In this document: piece by piece, positions 52,901 through 58,260 of the stretch
Layout of the letters: each line of letters opens with the position of its first letter
How positions within the stretch are numbered: position 1 is the stretch's first letter
Assembly (NCBI RefSeq): GCF_041381155.1
Contig: NC_091143.1
Coordinates: forward strand, 36,136,679 to 36,200,678
DNA from: Argopecten irradians
Lineage: Eukaryota; Mollusca; Bivalvia; Pectinida; Pectinidae
DNA: 64,000 nucleotides
Direction of reading: 5' to 3'
Position numbers and translations under genes: made by a program
Notes under the pieces: generated by a model
Database searches by the model: none
Told to the model about the DNA's origin: nothing
The model's input: the letters and a program-made list of their open reading frames with translations, nothing else

Positions 52901-55900
52901 TAATATTCTTACAGAATCAAATTTACTTAGAGTATTGTAAAATTATAGTACATAGATGTAACTAACACAAGGCTTACAGAGTGTTTGACACTTAATAATT
53001 TTACCGTAAGGGTTGGGATTCACCTTGCTTCGCTATCAAGGGGAAGGATAATTATTTTTCTCTCAACCTTTTCACTTGCTGATGTATTTACTGTTAAAAT
53101 CACATTAATACATGACAATATTTATGTAAAGCATGAGATTGCTATTGGAGCGACCTCAATTATGTATTATCATGACGTCATTATATTAATGTCGTGAGGT
53201 CATATTGTTGTTGTGACGTCATATATTTGTTCTGTGCATGCAGGTTGTCTTGCCCTGGGTAAGATAGAGATTGTGTGGATATCCGTTTCTTTTCACCCAG
53301 ACAGGGTTCGACTTTAATTGTGTGATATTTTCTTTTCCACAATATGGCCTGTGTGAGATTAATAGCATTGTTCACCCTTTTTGGGGCGAGACAGGAGAAT
53401 CTCAACCTGAGAGTAAGATTCTCAAGTTGTCAAACATCTCTTATCTTACACCAACGAGGGTGAATGATTCTTTTTCTATTACCCTGTGTGAGCACATGCG
53501 AAGATCTTGTGTAGCTTGTCTCAACCTAGGGCAAGATAGAAAAATCCCACACTGGTAAAATTGCGGATATCCCTGCCCAGGGTAAAAGAATATATGAATA
53601 TCCCCCTAAGATGAAGACATGCTACACACGATCTTTGCTTGTTTTAACACTTGTATGATGTTGCAGTGACAGCGATGGCATGACATCATGACAAAAATGC
53701 AATAATGTCATAATGACAACAACAACTGTGCAGGTCGTGTCATGACTCACCCTTGCTTGCAGTGCTGTCACATCATTGTTAGAAACAGATTAAGAGAAAA
53801 AGAAACATTCACCCTCTCTGGGGTGAAGAAGGAGATCTCAACCCCCAGTATATGATTCTTAAGCTGTCAAAACCTTGACAAGTCTTGTGTTTGACAATTT
53901 TAGACTCTTACCCTGTTTCACCTTTGAGGGGTAAATTTTACAGATCTTACCCTTACTGAAAGTGTAAATATCTCTGCCAAGGGTAAGAGAATTATTAATT
54001 TTTTTTCCAAGCAAAACTATTAATTTTTTTTCCAAGCAAAACTGTGAATTTTTTTATATCTATTCAGACATACCTTGCTCCTAATACTGGTATCTGCCAT
54101 AGTTCAGTCGGAGTTGATGTCTGAGATGTCAGCAGTCTTTGGATTTTGGAATAAAATTTGTTGTCTGAACCTGGAAAGTGGAAAATAAAGAAAAACACAT
54201 ATAATATAAATTACAGAGGATCTGTGATAGCCTGAATGCCATTATTCCTGAAAACTCACAATCAGGATGAAATATCATGGAATAGATTTAATATTGACTA
54301 TGTAGCTTAGCTTGAAACTTTTCAAAAGATTGTTAGTGTTTCAAGTAAAAACATGTCTGCTTTTGGCTCTTTATCTAAAAGCAATGGCTGTGATGGAATC
54401 ATTAAATAATGAATTCCTGTATAATGTGAATAATATCCTAGGAAACTCTACGCCATATCTATACTGCACAAGTACTTGTTTCTACTGGCTACAATGGTTG
54501 AGTGGTTTAAAAGGTGTCACAACATATTATCACAAGCCCTCCACCTCTGGGTTACCAGGCACTGGCCGCTGGTCGGTGGTTTTCTCTCTGGGTACTCGGC
54601 TTTCCTCAGCCAATAAACCTAGAATGTCCTTAAATGAATCTAGCTGTTAATAGGGCATTAACTTAATCAACCCAAATTACTTTTACTGGTTAAGCACTTA
54701 CATGTATTGGTTCAGTACTCACTTGTACTAGCACTTACTTGTAAAAGTTAAACACTTACTTGTCCTAGTTAAGCGCTTTCTTGTACTTAGGCCAAAAAAA
54801 GGGTTACCTGACCCACCCTAATTTTTTACCCCTGACCCTAACTTTTTTCCACTTTTCTACGAAAAAAAAACCCCAAAATGTCAGGATTTCAATCTCAGAC
54901 TCCGGGTTCCGGCAATCATTTTAGAGTGAAAGACACAAAAAAAAACAAAAAAAAATCCTCCCGACCGAACGACCAACCCTATTTTTTTGCCAATGTAACC
55001 CTAAACAGACATTTTTGTTTTGGCCTAATTAAACACAAATTAAACACTAACTATTAACTACTTACTTGTACTAGTTAAACACTTACTTGTACTAGTTAAA
55101 CACTAACTTGTACTAGTTAAACACTTACTTGTACTACAGGATTCACTCTGTTCATTACTGTGGATTTTATCCCTCGGTGTGCAAAGTGATGAGTCAACAT
55201 TTTCAAGCTTCAGTTTCTTCTGCTGTATATTTTTAGCAGTGGCATTTTCAAACCAGTTTTTATTACCAGGTCCAAGCTCTGAAACGTAAAGAAAATGTTC
55301 ACCTATCAATGTAAAATATTCATCCTGTTCTTGACATGTAATGTCTACTTTGCTCTTAAACTTTCATATAAGCTGAAGAAAATGCACAGTTGGTGACAGA
55401 AGAGTATGATGAGTGCAAAATGAACCATTACTGGTACATAATTGGAAGAAATGCTTTACCATAATTAGTGCATACTTCTTTCATATATTTTTAATTGAAA
55501 AATTGGGGTGCACAATATACACATTTACAAGGCATGACCAAGCTCTGGCTCATAATCATCTACTGACAAGTCCTAGTGTCTATTCAATTACATTTTGTAC
55601 ATGTTGTTACGACTAGATAGGTACTCTACGTCACTGCTCGATAGATACATTTATTATACATGTACACACAGCTTTTATTCTGACTGTAGGAAATTAAAAA
55701 TATTTCCTTTGCTGTCAGCTCAATTGTAAAATTTACAAACAATATTACATACACACTTTGTTCATTAAATTGTTGTGAATATCACTAACACCAGTTCTGG
55801 TTATTCATCAAGTTCACTGTAATTACGTAGATAGCTGCACTGCTGGAGAGAAATCATTATAAAATTAAAACACCACTTAAAGTTTCTATCTTTACTTCCT

Positions 55901-56235
55901 TGAAAGTTTGTTTTGGTAGCACATCTGTTCATGATCATGACCAGGCACATGGTTTTCAAAATAAATATGGTAATAACTTTATCAATTGATCAGACTTATT
56001 TAGTTAGGTAGTAATTTGCGTGGGAAAGGTTAAATAAAGTATTTTGTATCTGCCAGTGAAAATAAGGTAAATATTTGTCAGCAGCTAAAATACTGATTGA
56101 GTATTGCTACAAACCTTTAACTACATTTGATAAGAGAAAATTAAGTTTTTTCTTCTTAGCTTTGTCTTTCTTCGCCAAGAATCTGAATGATTTGTGAGCC
56201 TCTGGACAATGGTCTGTATTTGTTCCTTCACTCAT
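19643..56235 (-). CDS. BRCA2: BRCA2, complete coding region in 27 exons
   Basis: BRCA2 loads RAD51 onto single-stranded DNA in homologous recombination. Exons in transcript order are: 56115-56235, 55129-55278, 54074-54170, 52723-52862, 50321-50352, 48003-49860, 37032-43415, 36689-36745, 35985-36063, 34754-35234, 34152-34321, 33518-33646, 32843-32914, 31837-32047, 31289-31447, 30493-30672, 29689-29839, 28684-28793, 26652-26756, 25868-25949, 25371-25467, 24952-25060, 24338-24438, 23426-23504, 21181-21369, 20358-20447, 19643-19924. All junctions are GT-AG, every phase agrees, and the sum is 11,715 nt (3,904 residues; human is 3,418). The domain order is: PALB2-type motif (about residue 42-51), acidic linker, about 23 BRC-like repeats (within 800-2927), helical domain (about 3090-3233), OB1 (to about 3380), OB2 with tower (to about 3660), OB3 (to about 3790) and a basic C-terminus. 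The ATG at 56235 is preceded by an in-exon 5' UTR reaching an acceptor at 56267. One or more further 5' UTR exons must lie upstream. The identity is certain; single exon edges could shift slightly. Confidence 0.96.
20358..20447 (-). CDS. BRCA2: BRCA2 coding exon 26
   Basis: 30 residues, [20 protein letters not shown] then [10 protein letters not shown], a charged helix after OB3. Phase 0 at both ends, donor GTAAGT. Confidence 0.85.
20572..20757. mobile_element. MITE family B, copy 1
   Basis: CGAGTTTCATCAATCTTAAG at the left and AAGGAATGCTCATGAAACTG at the right are inverted counterparts; the inner CTCCATAGGAAAG and CTTTCCTATGGAG arms also pair. Confidence 0.8.
20863..21078 (+). mobile_element. 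tRNA-derived SINE, copy 1
   Basis: The 5' head is tRNA-like, with box A TGGCCGAGTGG (20872-20882) and box B GGTTCGAATCC (20931-20941). A conserved body (CTGGCCGGTGGTTTTTCTCC) and the tail GGCTGTTAATAGGACGTAAA follow. It lies in a BRCA2 intron, antisense to the gene, beside a (TA)n-rich duplication at 20797-20858. Damaged copies are at 33770-33890 and 54484-54668. It is not a working tRNA gene. Confidence 0.88.
21181..21369 (-). CDS. BRCA2: BRCA2 coding exon 25, OB3
   Basis: 63 residues: [20 protein letters not shown] and a following helix, matching human [21 protein letters not shown]. Its start is fixed by phase: the acceptor TAG before AGTTTC keeps the frame, whereas the AG two bases later does not. 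Confidence 0.93.
21370..23217 (-). repeat. 40-bp minisatellite made of a BRCA2 3' splice site, ~46 copies
   Basis: The unit on the minus strand contains TATGTCTGTAG (branch-proximal tract and acceptor AG), then AGTTTCTCCCTAGAAGATGT and GTTATG. This is the acceptor plus the first ~25 coding bases of the exon at 21181-21369 (AGTTTCTCCCTAGACGATGT). Period is 40, with frequent 1-6-base indels and a few short units. Each unit keeps a potential AG acceptor. The array fills most of the intron. Confidence 0.95.
23426..23504 (-). CDS. BRCA2: BRCA2 coding exon 24, OB3
   Basis: Encodes [20 protein letters not shown], matching human FVYLSDECYNLLAIKFWID. It ends in phase 0 at GTAAGG. The next exon's acceptor is 2 kb away behind the 40-bp array. 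Confidence 0.94.
23816..24125. mobile_element. Foldback MITE, family A, copy 2
   Basis: The best-preserved member. Ends AATCTGATTAAAATTAGACT and AGTCTAATTTTAATTTGATT pair over roughly 95 bp, including GATGCTCTATGATATGCTCC against the right-hand GCGCGTCATAGAGCAT region. Confidence 0.85.
24338..24438 (-). CDS. BRCA2: BRCA2 coding exon 23, OB3
   Basis: Encodes [20 protein letters not shown], matching human CSEVDLVGFVVSVVKKTG. Confidence 0.93.
24952..25060 (-). CDS. BRCA2: BRCA2 coding exon 22, OB2-OB3 boundary
   Basis: Encodes [20 protein letters not shown] then LDMVYEPRE, matching human [29 protein letters not shown]. Confidence 0.96.
25371..25467 (-). CDS. BRCA2: BRCA2 coding exon 21, OB2
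   Basis: Encodes [20 protein letters not shown], matching human [21 protein letters not shown]. Donor GTACAA. Confidence 0.95.
25868..25949 (-). CDS. BRCA2: BRCA2 coding exon 20, OB2 after tower
   Basis: Encodes [20 protein letters not shown] then KDMDSKA, the return strand corresponding to human DVTTVWKLRIVSYSKKEK. Confidence 0.9.
26208..26405 (+). repeat. ~38-bp minisatellite (AAGGGAGATAATCT type), copy in intron 19/20
   Basis: Five or six units with GTCAAAGGGAGATAATCTAT and a variable TACTGCAACTGTA linker, inverted relative to the array at 28976-29395. Confidence 0.85.
26652..26756 (-). CDS. BRCA2: BRCA2 coding exon 19, tower
   Basis: Encodes [20 protein letters not shown] then [15 protein letters not shown], matching human [20 protein letters not shown]... 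Both ends are phase 0. Donor GTTCGT is unusually weak but is the only one that keeps the frame. Confidence 0.92.
27365..27420. repeat. 27-bp tandem duplication
   Basis: TTTGTCCAGTGCTTGAACGC occurs twice in a row. Confidence 0.85.
27949..28097. mobile_element. Long palindrome / MITE
   Basis: Arms of about 65 bp pair almost perfectly: GGATAGAACTATTCCACCCG at 27972 and CGGGTGGAATAGTTCTATCC ending 28071, closing on a short GCTTGCCGAGG loop. Sequence to about 28480 (ATGTAAGACACTGA, compare TATAAGACACTGA at 27938) may be part of a larger element. Confidence 0.85.
28684..28793 (-). CDS. BRCA2: BRCA2 coding exon 18, tower
   Basis: Encodes [20 protein letters not shown] then EIYEAY, matching human [25 protein letters not shown], the tip region of the tower. 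Confidence 0.94.
28976..29395 (-). repeat. ~38-bp minisatellite (AAGGGAGATAATCT type), copy in intron 17/18
   Basis: Units carry GATTATCTCCCTTTGAC on the plus strand. The array is interrupted by the MITE at 29117-29300, which is inserted within a unit. The same unit in the opposite orientation forms an array at 26208-26405. Confidence 0.8.
29117..29300. mobile_element. MITE family B, copy 2
   Basis: Inverted ends GGCCCAGTTTCATGAACATT and AATGTTCATCAAACTGGGCC with CCTTAA arms. Copy 1 is at 20572-20757. Confidence 0.85.
29689..29839 (-). CDS. BRCA2: BRCA2 coding exon 17, OB2/tower
   Basis: Encodes [20 protein letters not shown] then a long charged coiled segment ending [11 protein letters not shown]. 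It matches human [20 protein letters not shown] and the first tower helix. Confidence 0.94.
30193..30424. mobile_element. MITE family C, copy 1
   Basis: A nearly complete palindrome: GTCAATACG...GGGTAAAGTACAATTTAC at the left and GTAAATTGTACTTTACC...CGTATTGAC at the right. A 28-29-bp direct duplication with TTTGACGTGAGTTTCATGAC lies in the loop. Confidence 0.85.
30493..30672 (-). CDS. BRCA2: BRCA2 coding exon 16, OB2
   Basis: Encodes [20 protein letters not shown] and [17 protein letters not shown], matching human LMLKISANSTRPARWYTKL and GGNVGCVDVIIQRAYPIQ. Confidence 0.97.
30937..31130. mobile_element. MITE family D, copy 1
   Basis: Inverted ends AATTCATGTACCACGTGATA and TATCATATGGTACGTGAATT; inner arms pair through TTTGTGTAGGACTATTG and GACTGTTAGTCCTTCACAAA. 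Confidence 0.7.
31289..31447 (-). CDS. BRCA2: BRCA2 coding exon 15, OB1
   Basis: Encodes [20 protein letters not shown] through [16 protein letters not shown], matching human IELTDGWYAVKAQLDPPL...HGAELVGSPDACTPLE. Confidence 0.97.
31837..32047 (-). CDS. BRCA2: BRCA2 coding exon 14, OB1
   Basis: Encodes [20 protein letters not shown] then VCGIH, matching human [24 protein letters not shown]. The following serine/lysine-rich loop is longer than in human. Confidence 0.96.
32131..32360. mobile_element. MITE family C, copy 2
   Basis: Inverted ends TTTCGAGACACCAAAAATAT and TATTTTGGTTTCTCAAAATC, with a GGGTAAAGTACAATTTAC arm; same family as 30193-30424. Confidence 0.7.
32843..32914 (-). CDS. BRCA2: BRCA2 coding exon 13, start of OB1
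   Basis: Encodes [20 protein letters not shown], matching human [20 protein letters not shown]. Confidence 0.95.
33518..33646 (-). CDS. BRCA2: BRCA2 coding exon 12, helical domain
   Basis: Encodes [20 protein letters not shown] then WKLAAYE, nearly the human [27 protein letters not shown]. Phase 2 in, 2 out. Confidence 0.95.
33770..33890 (+). mobile_element. Degenerate tRNA-derived SINE, copy 2
   Basis: ATAAGCCCTCCATCTCTGAG, a box B-like GTTCAAATCC and CCAGGTACAAATCACTGG correspond to the head of the SINE at 20863-21078. Confidence 0.6.
34152..34321 (-). CDS. BRCA2: BRCA2 coding exon 11, helical domain
   Basis: Encodes a segment ending [20 protein letters not shown], matching human [20 protein letters not shown]. 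Donor GTAGAA is weak but gives the right phase. Confidence 0.93.
34754..35234 (-). CDS. BRCA2: BRCA2 coding exon 10, start of helical domain
   Basis: 160 residues. The first half is a serine/proline linker. The second half has a charged helix ([20 protein letters not shown]) and then [20 protein letters not shown], matching the PKPGSLYL/QPGSLYLAK entry motif of the human helical domain. Phase 2 in, 0 out. Confidence 0.93.
35756..35950. mobile_element. MITE family D, copy 2
   Basis: Inverted ends around GTGATACCCGATAACGTTTG and CAACATTATCAGGTATCACT; the related copy is at 30937-31130. Confidence 0.6.
35985..36063 (-). CDS. BRCA2: BRCA2 coding exon 9
   Basis: Encodes [20 protein letters not shown] then PIQAS; the frame is set by neighbours (phase 1 in, 2 out). 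Donor GTAGGT, acceptor TTTTGCAG. It is a linker of low conservation. Confidence 0.75.
36689..36745 (-). CDS. BRCA2: BRCA2 coding exon 8
   Basis: Encodes [19 protein letters not shown] across its junctions. Phases 1 in and 1 out match both neighbours; donor GTAAGA. Confidence 0.82.
37032..43415 (-). CDS. BRCA2: BRCA2 coding exon 7, BRC-repeat exon
   Basis: 6,384 nt, the counterpart of human exon 11. About 23 BRC-like units are visible. Early ones are well spaced and diverged ([68 protein letters not shown]). Middle ones are closer to consensus ([34 protein letters not shown]). The last block is nine back-to-back 30-residue units ([13 protein letters not shown]...ARKVFDDV). The FxxA tetrad that docks in the RAD51 oligomerisation pocket is kept in most, and the second LFDE-like module appears as VFDDV. 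A SPKRRK-like TPKRRKVEE basic cluster near the exon end may be a nuclear localisation signal. Human BRCA2 has eight BRC repeats. Confidence 0.96.
37590..38395 (-). repeat. 90-bp coding minisatellite: nine contiguous BRC units
   Basis: Plus-strand landmarks CACTTTGGAATGG recur every 90 bases (about 37738, 37829, 37919, 38009, 38099, 38189, 38279), with diverged edge units near 37645 and 38366. Every unit keeps the frame. Interior units are almost identical at the DNA level, so amplification is recent. Confidence 0.95.
43416..44129 (-). other. BRCA2 intron, unique part
   Basis: AT-rich intron sequence upstream of the BRC exon; no additional exon or repeat is evident. Confidence 0.5.
44130..46335. 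mobile_element. Composite non-autonomous element (AAGAGGCCCATGGGCC type)
   Basis: The left end has AAGAGGCCCATGGGCCTTAA and GGTCATCTGAC; the right end has GTCAGATGACCT, its inverse, after a GGACGGCGCACGACGACGGAC run. Inside are three ~100-bp units built around TACCAAAATCTTTACGAAAA and four ~160-bp units with TTTGCCCTTTTGGGGCC and GGATGAAGGAGGAGTAGGAT. The first and second of the latter are split by the nested element at 44992-45773. No coding frame. Confidence 0.7.
44992..45773. mobile_element. Foldback element with four 172-bp internal repeats
   Basis: It starts TTATCCCCCGCG and ends CGCGGGGGATAA; the 3' end is itself a hairpin. Units starting TTTCCATGGTAACAGAAAAA lie at 45026, 45198, 45370 and 45542, exactly 172 apart. 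An (ACGG)n-like run precedes the terminal palindrome. It is nested inside the element at 44130-46335. It shares unit length and several motifs with 46480-47561 and so belongs to the same superfamily. A TA target duplication is possible. Confidence 0.85.
46480..47561. mobile_element. Foldback element with six ~171-bp internal repeats
   Basis: GTTTCCATGGTTAC-type units recur at 46496, 46667, 46839, 47009, 47179 and 47350. Each unit carries AGCAAAAGGCACTACTAGAC and a GTTATGCTCCGGAAACG end. After the last unit come an ACGGACGG run and a palindrome TATCCCCCGCC...GGCGGGGGATA at 47529-47561. The left terminus is not clear, so this copy may be 5'-truncated. No protein is encoded; open frames across it are by-products. 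Confidence 0.75.
47601..47876. mobile_element. Foldback MITE, family A, copy 3
   Basis: Inverted ends TCTAATTAAAATTAGCCTTT and AAAAGTCTAATTTTAATGAG flank GGGGTCACCTCAGCATG and GAGGTGACCCCGAA arms, the same organisation as 23816-24125. Confidence 0.8.
47911..48010 (-). repeat. 10-bp array of the exon 6 donor site
   Basis: About ten units of GTAAGTATTG on the minus strand; the first unit is the true exon end (ATTG) plus donor (GTAAGT, 47997-48002). Most following units keep a perfect GTAAGT. Using any later donor would read through an in-frame TAA five codons after the real junction. Confidence 0.95.
48003..49860 (-). CDS. BRCA2: BRCA2 coding exon 6, large N-terminal acidic exon
   Basis: 619 residues beginning [18 protein letters not shown]; probably the equivalent of human exon 10. 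It is mostly acidic and serine-rich, probably disordered. Conserved islands include KPRKFLYP near the 3' end, similar to human KTNKFIYA, and KKVRFSVEE. At least seven psi-K-x-E sequences suitable for SUMO attachment are spread through it (IKRE, IKQE, IKSE, VKSE twice, VKVE, MKTE). It ends ...GIRRSIG in phase 1 at a GTAAGT donor that is copied in a 10-bp array. Confidence 0.93.
50321..50352 (-). CDS. BRCA2: BRCA2 coding exon 5 (32 nt)
   Basis: A micro-exon encoding (G)[10 protein letters not shown], acceptor TGACAG, donor GTCAGT. It is required by phase: exon 4 ends in phase 1 and exon 6 starts in phase 0. Confidence 0.8.
50599..51230 (-). pseudogene. BRCA2: Truncated duplicate of BRCA2 coding exon 6
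   Basis: Starts with the same acceptor as the full exon (TCCATACAG then [13 protein letters not shown]) and follows it with few differences, including HSILP for YSILP and QKRR for RR, until the RKLLDDSL residues near 50650. It then leaves the parent sequence and meets a stop after [15 protein letters not shown]. The second two-thirds of the exon, and its donor, are absent. If the acceptor is used it would act as a terminal exon giving a product of roughly 390 residues with the PALB2 motif but no BRC repeats. It may equally be skipped. Confidence 0.8.
51686..51717 (-). CDS. BRCA2: Duplicate copy of BRCA2 coding exon 5
   Basis: Identical in coding sequence and splice sites to the exon at 50321-50352. 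It is the upstream member of the partial tandem duplication. Because both copies have the same phases, either could be spliced from 52723-52862 to the full exon at 48003-49860. Using both in series would break the frame. Confidence 0.7.
52030..52339. mobile_element. Foldback MITE with ~60-bp inverted ends
   Basis: CTGGACTATCTCATAGTAAA at the left is matched inverted by TTTTACTATGAGATAGTCCA at the right, and the pairing continues outward through CGGTTCCG and CGGAACC. The middle is non-coding. Confidence 0.8.
52723..52862 (-). CDS. BRCA2: BRCA2 coding exon 4
   Basis: Encodes a segment with [20 protein letters not shown], clearly matching the conserved human PDMSWSSSLATPPTL motif. Acceptor TTTTTTCTCCAG, donor GTATGT; phase 2 in, phase 1 out. 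Confidence 0.92.
53030..54020. repeat. Unclassified intronic repeat with internal duplication
   Basis: Two diverged copies of one block (about 53355-53430 and 53807-53880) share CACCCT...GGGG, AGGAGA.TCTCAACC and AAG.TGTCAAA motifs in the same order. Several TGACGTCAT-type palindromes lie at the left edge (53173-53222). Probably an old transposable element; no coding frame. Confidence 0.4.
54074..54170 (-). CDS. BRCA2: BRCA2 coding exon 3
   Basis: Encodes [19 protein letters not shown] followed by [13 protein letters not shown]. It keeps phase 1 in and phase 2 out. It lies in the poorly conserved N-terminal linker; support is from GTATGT donor, CTTTCCAG acceptor and frame continuity. Confidence 0.8.
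54484..54668 (+). mobile_element. Degenerate tRNA-derived SINE, copy 3
   Basis: Shares GCCCTCCACCTCTGGG, the CACTGGCCGCTGGTCGGTGG block and the AGCTGTTAATAGGGC tail with the better-preserved copy at 20863-21078. It has a damaged box A (TTGAGTGGTTTAA) and has lost the box B region. Confidence 0.7.
54685..54787. repeat. 21-bp array, distal decayed part
   Basis: Imperfect units of CACTTACTTGTACTAGTTAA (plus-strand reading), continuing the donor-derived array on the far side of the MITE. Confidence 0.7.
54788..55027. mobile_element. 240-bp MITE inserted in the 21-bp array
   Basis: Perfect terminal inverted repeats TAGGCCAAAA and TTTTGGCCTA, with further subterminal pairing (GGGTTACC near the left end, GTAACCC near the right). 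Flanking units of the 21-bp array lie on both sides, so it jumped into the pre-existing array. A TA duplication is possible. Confidence 0.75.
55040..55128 (-). repeat. 21-bp array of the exon 2 donor site (proximal part)
   Basis: On the minus strand the unit GTAAGTGTTTAACTAGTACA plus A recurs. The last ~9 nt of the exon (GTAGTACAA) and the donor GTAAGT are copied at 21-base spacing: donors at 55123-55128, 55102-55107 (GTTAGT variant), 55081-55086 and 55060-55065. Decayed units continue beyond the MITE at 54788-55027, to about 54685. Confidence 0.88.
55129..55278 (-). CDS. BRCA2: BRCA2 coding exon 2, PALB2-binding motif
   Basis: Encodes [17 protein letters not shown], the counterpart of the human PALB2-binding helix (ADLGPISLNWFEE, with key residues W31 and F32). 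Conserved WF suggests that PALB2 recruitment is kept. It ends ...SCST in phase 1 at a GTAAGT donor that is itself repeated downstream as a 21-bp array. Confidence 0.92.
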
Positions 56236-56266
56236 CACAGTGAATCAATGGATTTAAAAATGGTAC
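56115..56266 (-). CDS. BRCA2: BRCA2 exon with start codon (first coding exon)
   Basis: The exon begins after a TGTATTTACAG acceptor, so 56236-56266 is 5' UTR. The ATG at 56233-56235 opens [20 protein letters not shown], followed by a basic KKDKAKKKK stretch. It ends in phase 1 before GTTTGT. The N-terminal FRF..KK pattern resembles the FFEIFKTR segment of human BRCA2 only loosely. Confidence 0.85.
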
Positions 56267-56269
56267 CTG

Positions 56270-57089
56270 TAAATACATAATGATTTGGTATTCATTGTGT
56301 AAAACAAAGAGGATGATTAAAATATTGAATACAACAAACAACTGAATTCAAAGGTTATTGGTGTACATATGAGTGCAATTTTAAATGTTAATTGTACATA
56401 TTTTTTATAACAATATACTCTTACAACATTAAAACTCATTTGAAAAGGAACAAAGACATTATCTGGTATCCTTACAATCGAAATGTTAAAAATATTTTAC
56501 TTACAAGCATACCTAAATTTTCAAATATTAGTCTCATGTCCCTATCATTTAATAATAAGGTTCTACTGTAATTATTTTTTAAATGGCTTAAATGTCATGT
56601 CAACTTTTATCTGCTGTGCATAAAACTTCTATTGTGTATAACATATCATAAGTGATGCTGTTTACATGATTAAAGCCTTTAACCTTTTCCAAGGATGTTA
56701 AATATGATTTGGACAACTTTCAGCCATCCCCCATGTGCATATTCATTTGATCTCCATCAAGGACTCTCAATTTCTCTGATTGTTGATGATCAATTGCAGA
56801 TATCTGTAACAGAACACAGCAAGTTTTATGCACATGTAATAGCATTAACTTATTAGCCGCGTCAATTCTTTTATAGTTATATCAGTATCTGCCTTACATA
56901 AGCCTTCGCTTTTTGGTATCCTTTATTCGCATTCATGAATTTTTTTATCTTTCTTTGGTATATAGTTTTAGAAAATAATTCTACATATATGTAGAGTTGC
57001 AGACAATGCACCCATAGTGCCTTATTTTACTATATTAATGCATGGTAATTGATGTTTGTTTGGTTGAGTATCCTGTTCAGTTTGTGGCT
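56270..57089 (-). other. BRCA2 5' region, intron
   Basis: AT-rich sequence upstream of the first coding exon, which must be joined to an unidentified 5' UTR exon. Nothing specific is seen. Confidence 0.4.
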
Positions 57090-57480
57090 TAGCAGATTGG
57101 GCTGAACTTTATGTTGATGTTGTTCTAATGCCTATTAAGATCTGCCATAAAACTATTTAGTGTGCTGGAATTCACTACGTCATTTGGAAGACTATATTCC
57201 AGTCGTCAACAACTCTAACAGCAAAGAAGTGTTTTCTGAGGTTGAGTTGTGGTCTTTGTTTCTCCAGTTTCATCATGTGACCCCTTGTCCTCAGTTCTCT
57301 TGATCTCCTGACCATTTTGCTCACTCTCTGGCTTAGACGGTCTAGTCCAGATATAATTCTATACATTTGAATGAAATCTGATCTTTTTCTTCTGTATTCT
57401 AGTGTTGGTAGGCCGATGATCAGAAGTCTTTCTCTATATGATTTGTTGTTCAGCCCTTTCAACTTATAAACCAAATTAGA
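57090..57480 (-). mobile_element. LINE remnant, C-terminal end of a reverse-transcriptase ORF
   Basis: Encodes YRERLLIIGLPTLEYRRKRS then DFIQMYRIISGLDR, RTRGHMMKLEKQRPQLNLRK and HFFAVRVVDDWN, the standard C-terminal signature of CR1/RTE-like non-LTR ORF2 proteins. A frameshift near 57177 separates it from NSSTLNSFMADLNRH. No catalytic core remains. Confidence 0.8.
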
Positions 57481-57492
57481 TCCTGCATTTGG

Positions 57493-57783
57493 ATACTGGG
57501 ACCCAACTAGATACTGTTGTAGAGGAAAAGATATAACTTTCTGACTGAGTCAGAAGGTTATATCTTTTCCGCTACAACAGTGGCTAGGAGCTAACCAGTA
57601 GTCGTGATTGTGTGCATATTCTACTGTATGTCCCGATTTCCAAATGTCTGGAGCTGCTGACGAATACTTCATGATGGTGTTGCTTGGTTTATGAGGAAAT
57701 AATGTGTTTCACGAGATGCAAATAACTACTTTTTCCCAAATCACGGCAACTGTTCCTTCACTACTGGTAGGGTCCCAGTAACT
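57493..57783. mobile_element. Possible MITE containing a 67-bp hairpin
   Basis: TACTGGGACCC (57494) and GGGTCCCAGTA (57770) are inverted. Inside, 57514-57580 is a separate near-perfect hairpin with 30-base arms (CTGTTGTAGAGGAAAAGATA...), closing on GACTGAGTC. Confidence 0.55.
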
Positions 57784-58099
57784 AAATGGTTACTCACATT
57801 GACTCAAATTGGTAACTGTTACCCAGATGGGTACCAGAACATATAGGACAATCTGTTACTTTTTGACACATAGATCAAACATTCTTTAATTACGTCACTA
57901 ACGTAGATCATGTAGGTATGATACAGAAATCTGGTTGTGCAAGTCGGTCGGACTAGGTTCCGAAAACGTAAATAGAAAACGCAGACTTTTGACATCGTTT
58001 GAAAGATAGGTCATGGACATAATCTGAAAACTTCATTGTTTTAAAATTTGTGTCAGAAATATTTACGTGTTTGAACACAATTATCATGCATTTCTTGGT

Positions 58100-58260
58100 C
58101 GTTTCTCATCATTAAACTGTCCACAGTCGTCAGAGGAAAGTTTGTTGATGTCAGTCGAAAATGGCGCCTTCGGTAGAATTAAATTTATGATCACATCATA
58201 GAAACGAAACGAAATCGACATCATCTTCAGGTATAGCACTGGCTAGTGTTCGCAATAATT
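58100..58260 (-). promoter_or_regulatory. Possible promoter region upstream of BRCA2
   Basis: Contains a GAAAATGGCGCCTTCGG core (YY1/E2F-like) in otherwise AT-rich sequence, at a plausible distance upstream of the first coding exon. No TSS or UTR exon can be shown. Confidence 0.2.
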
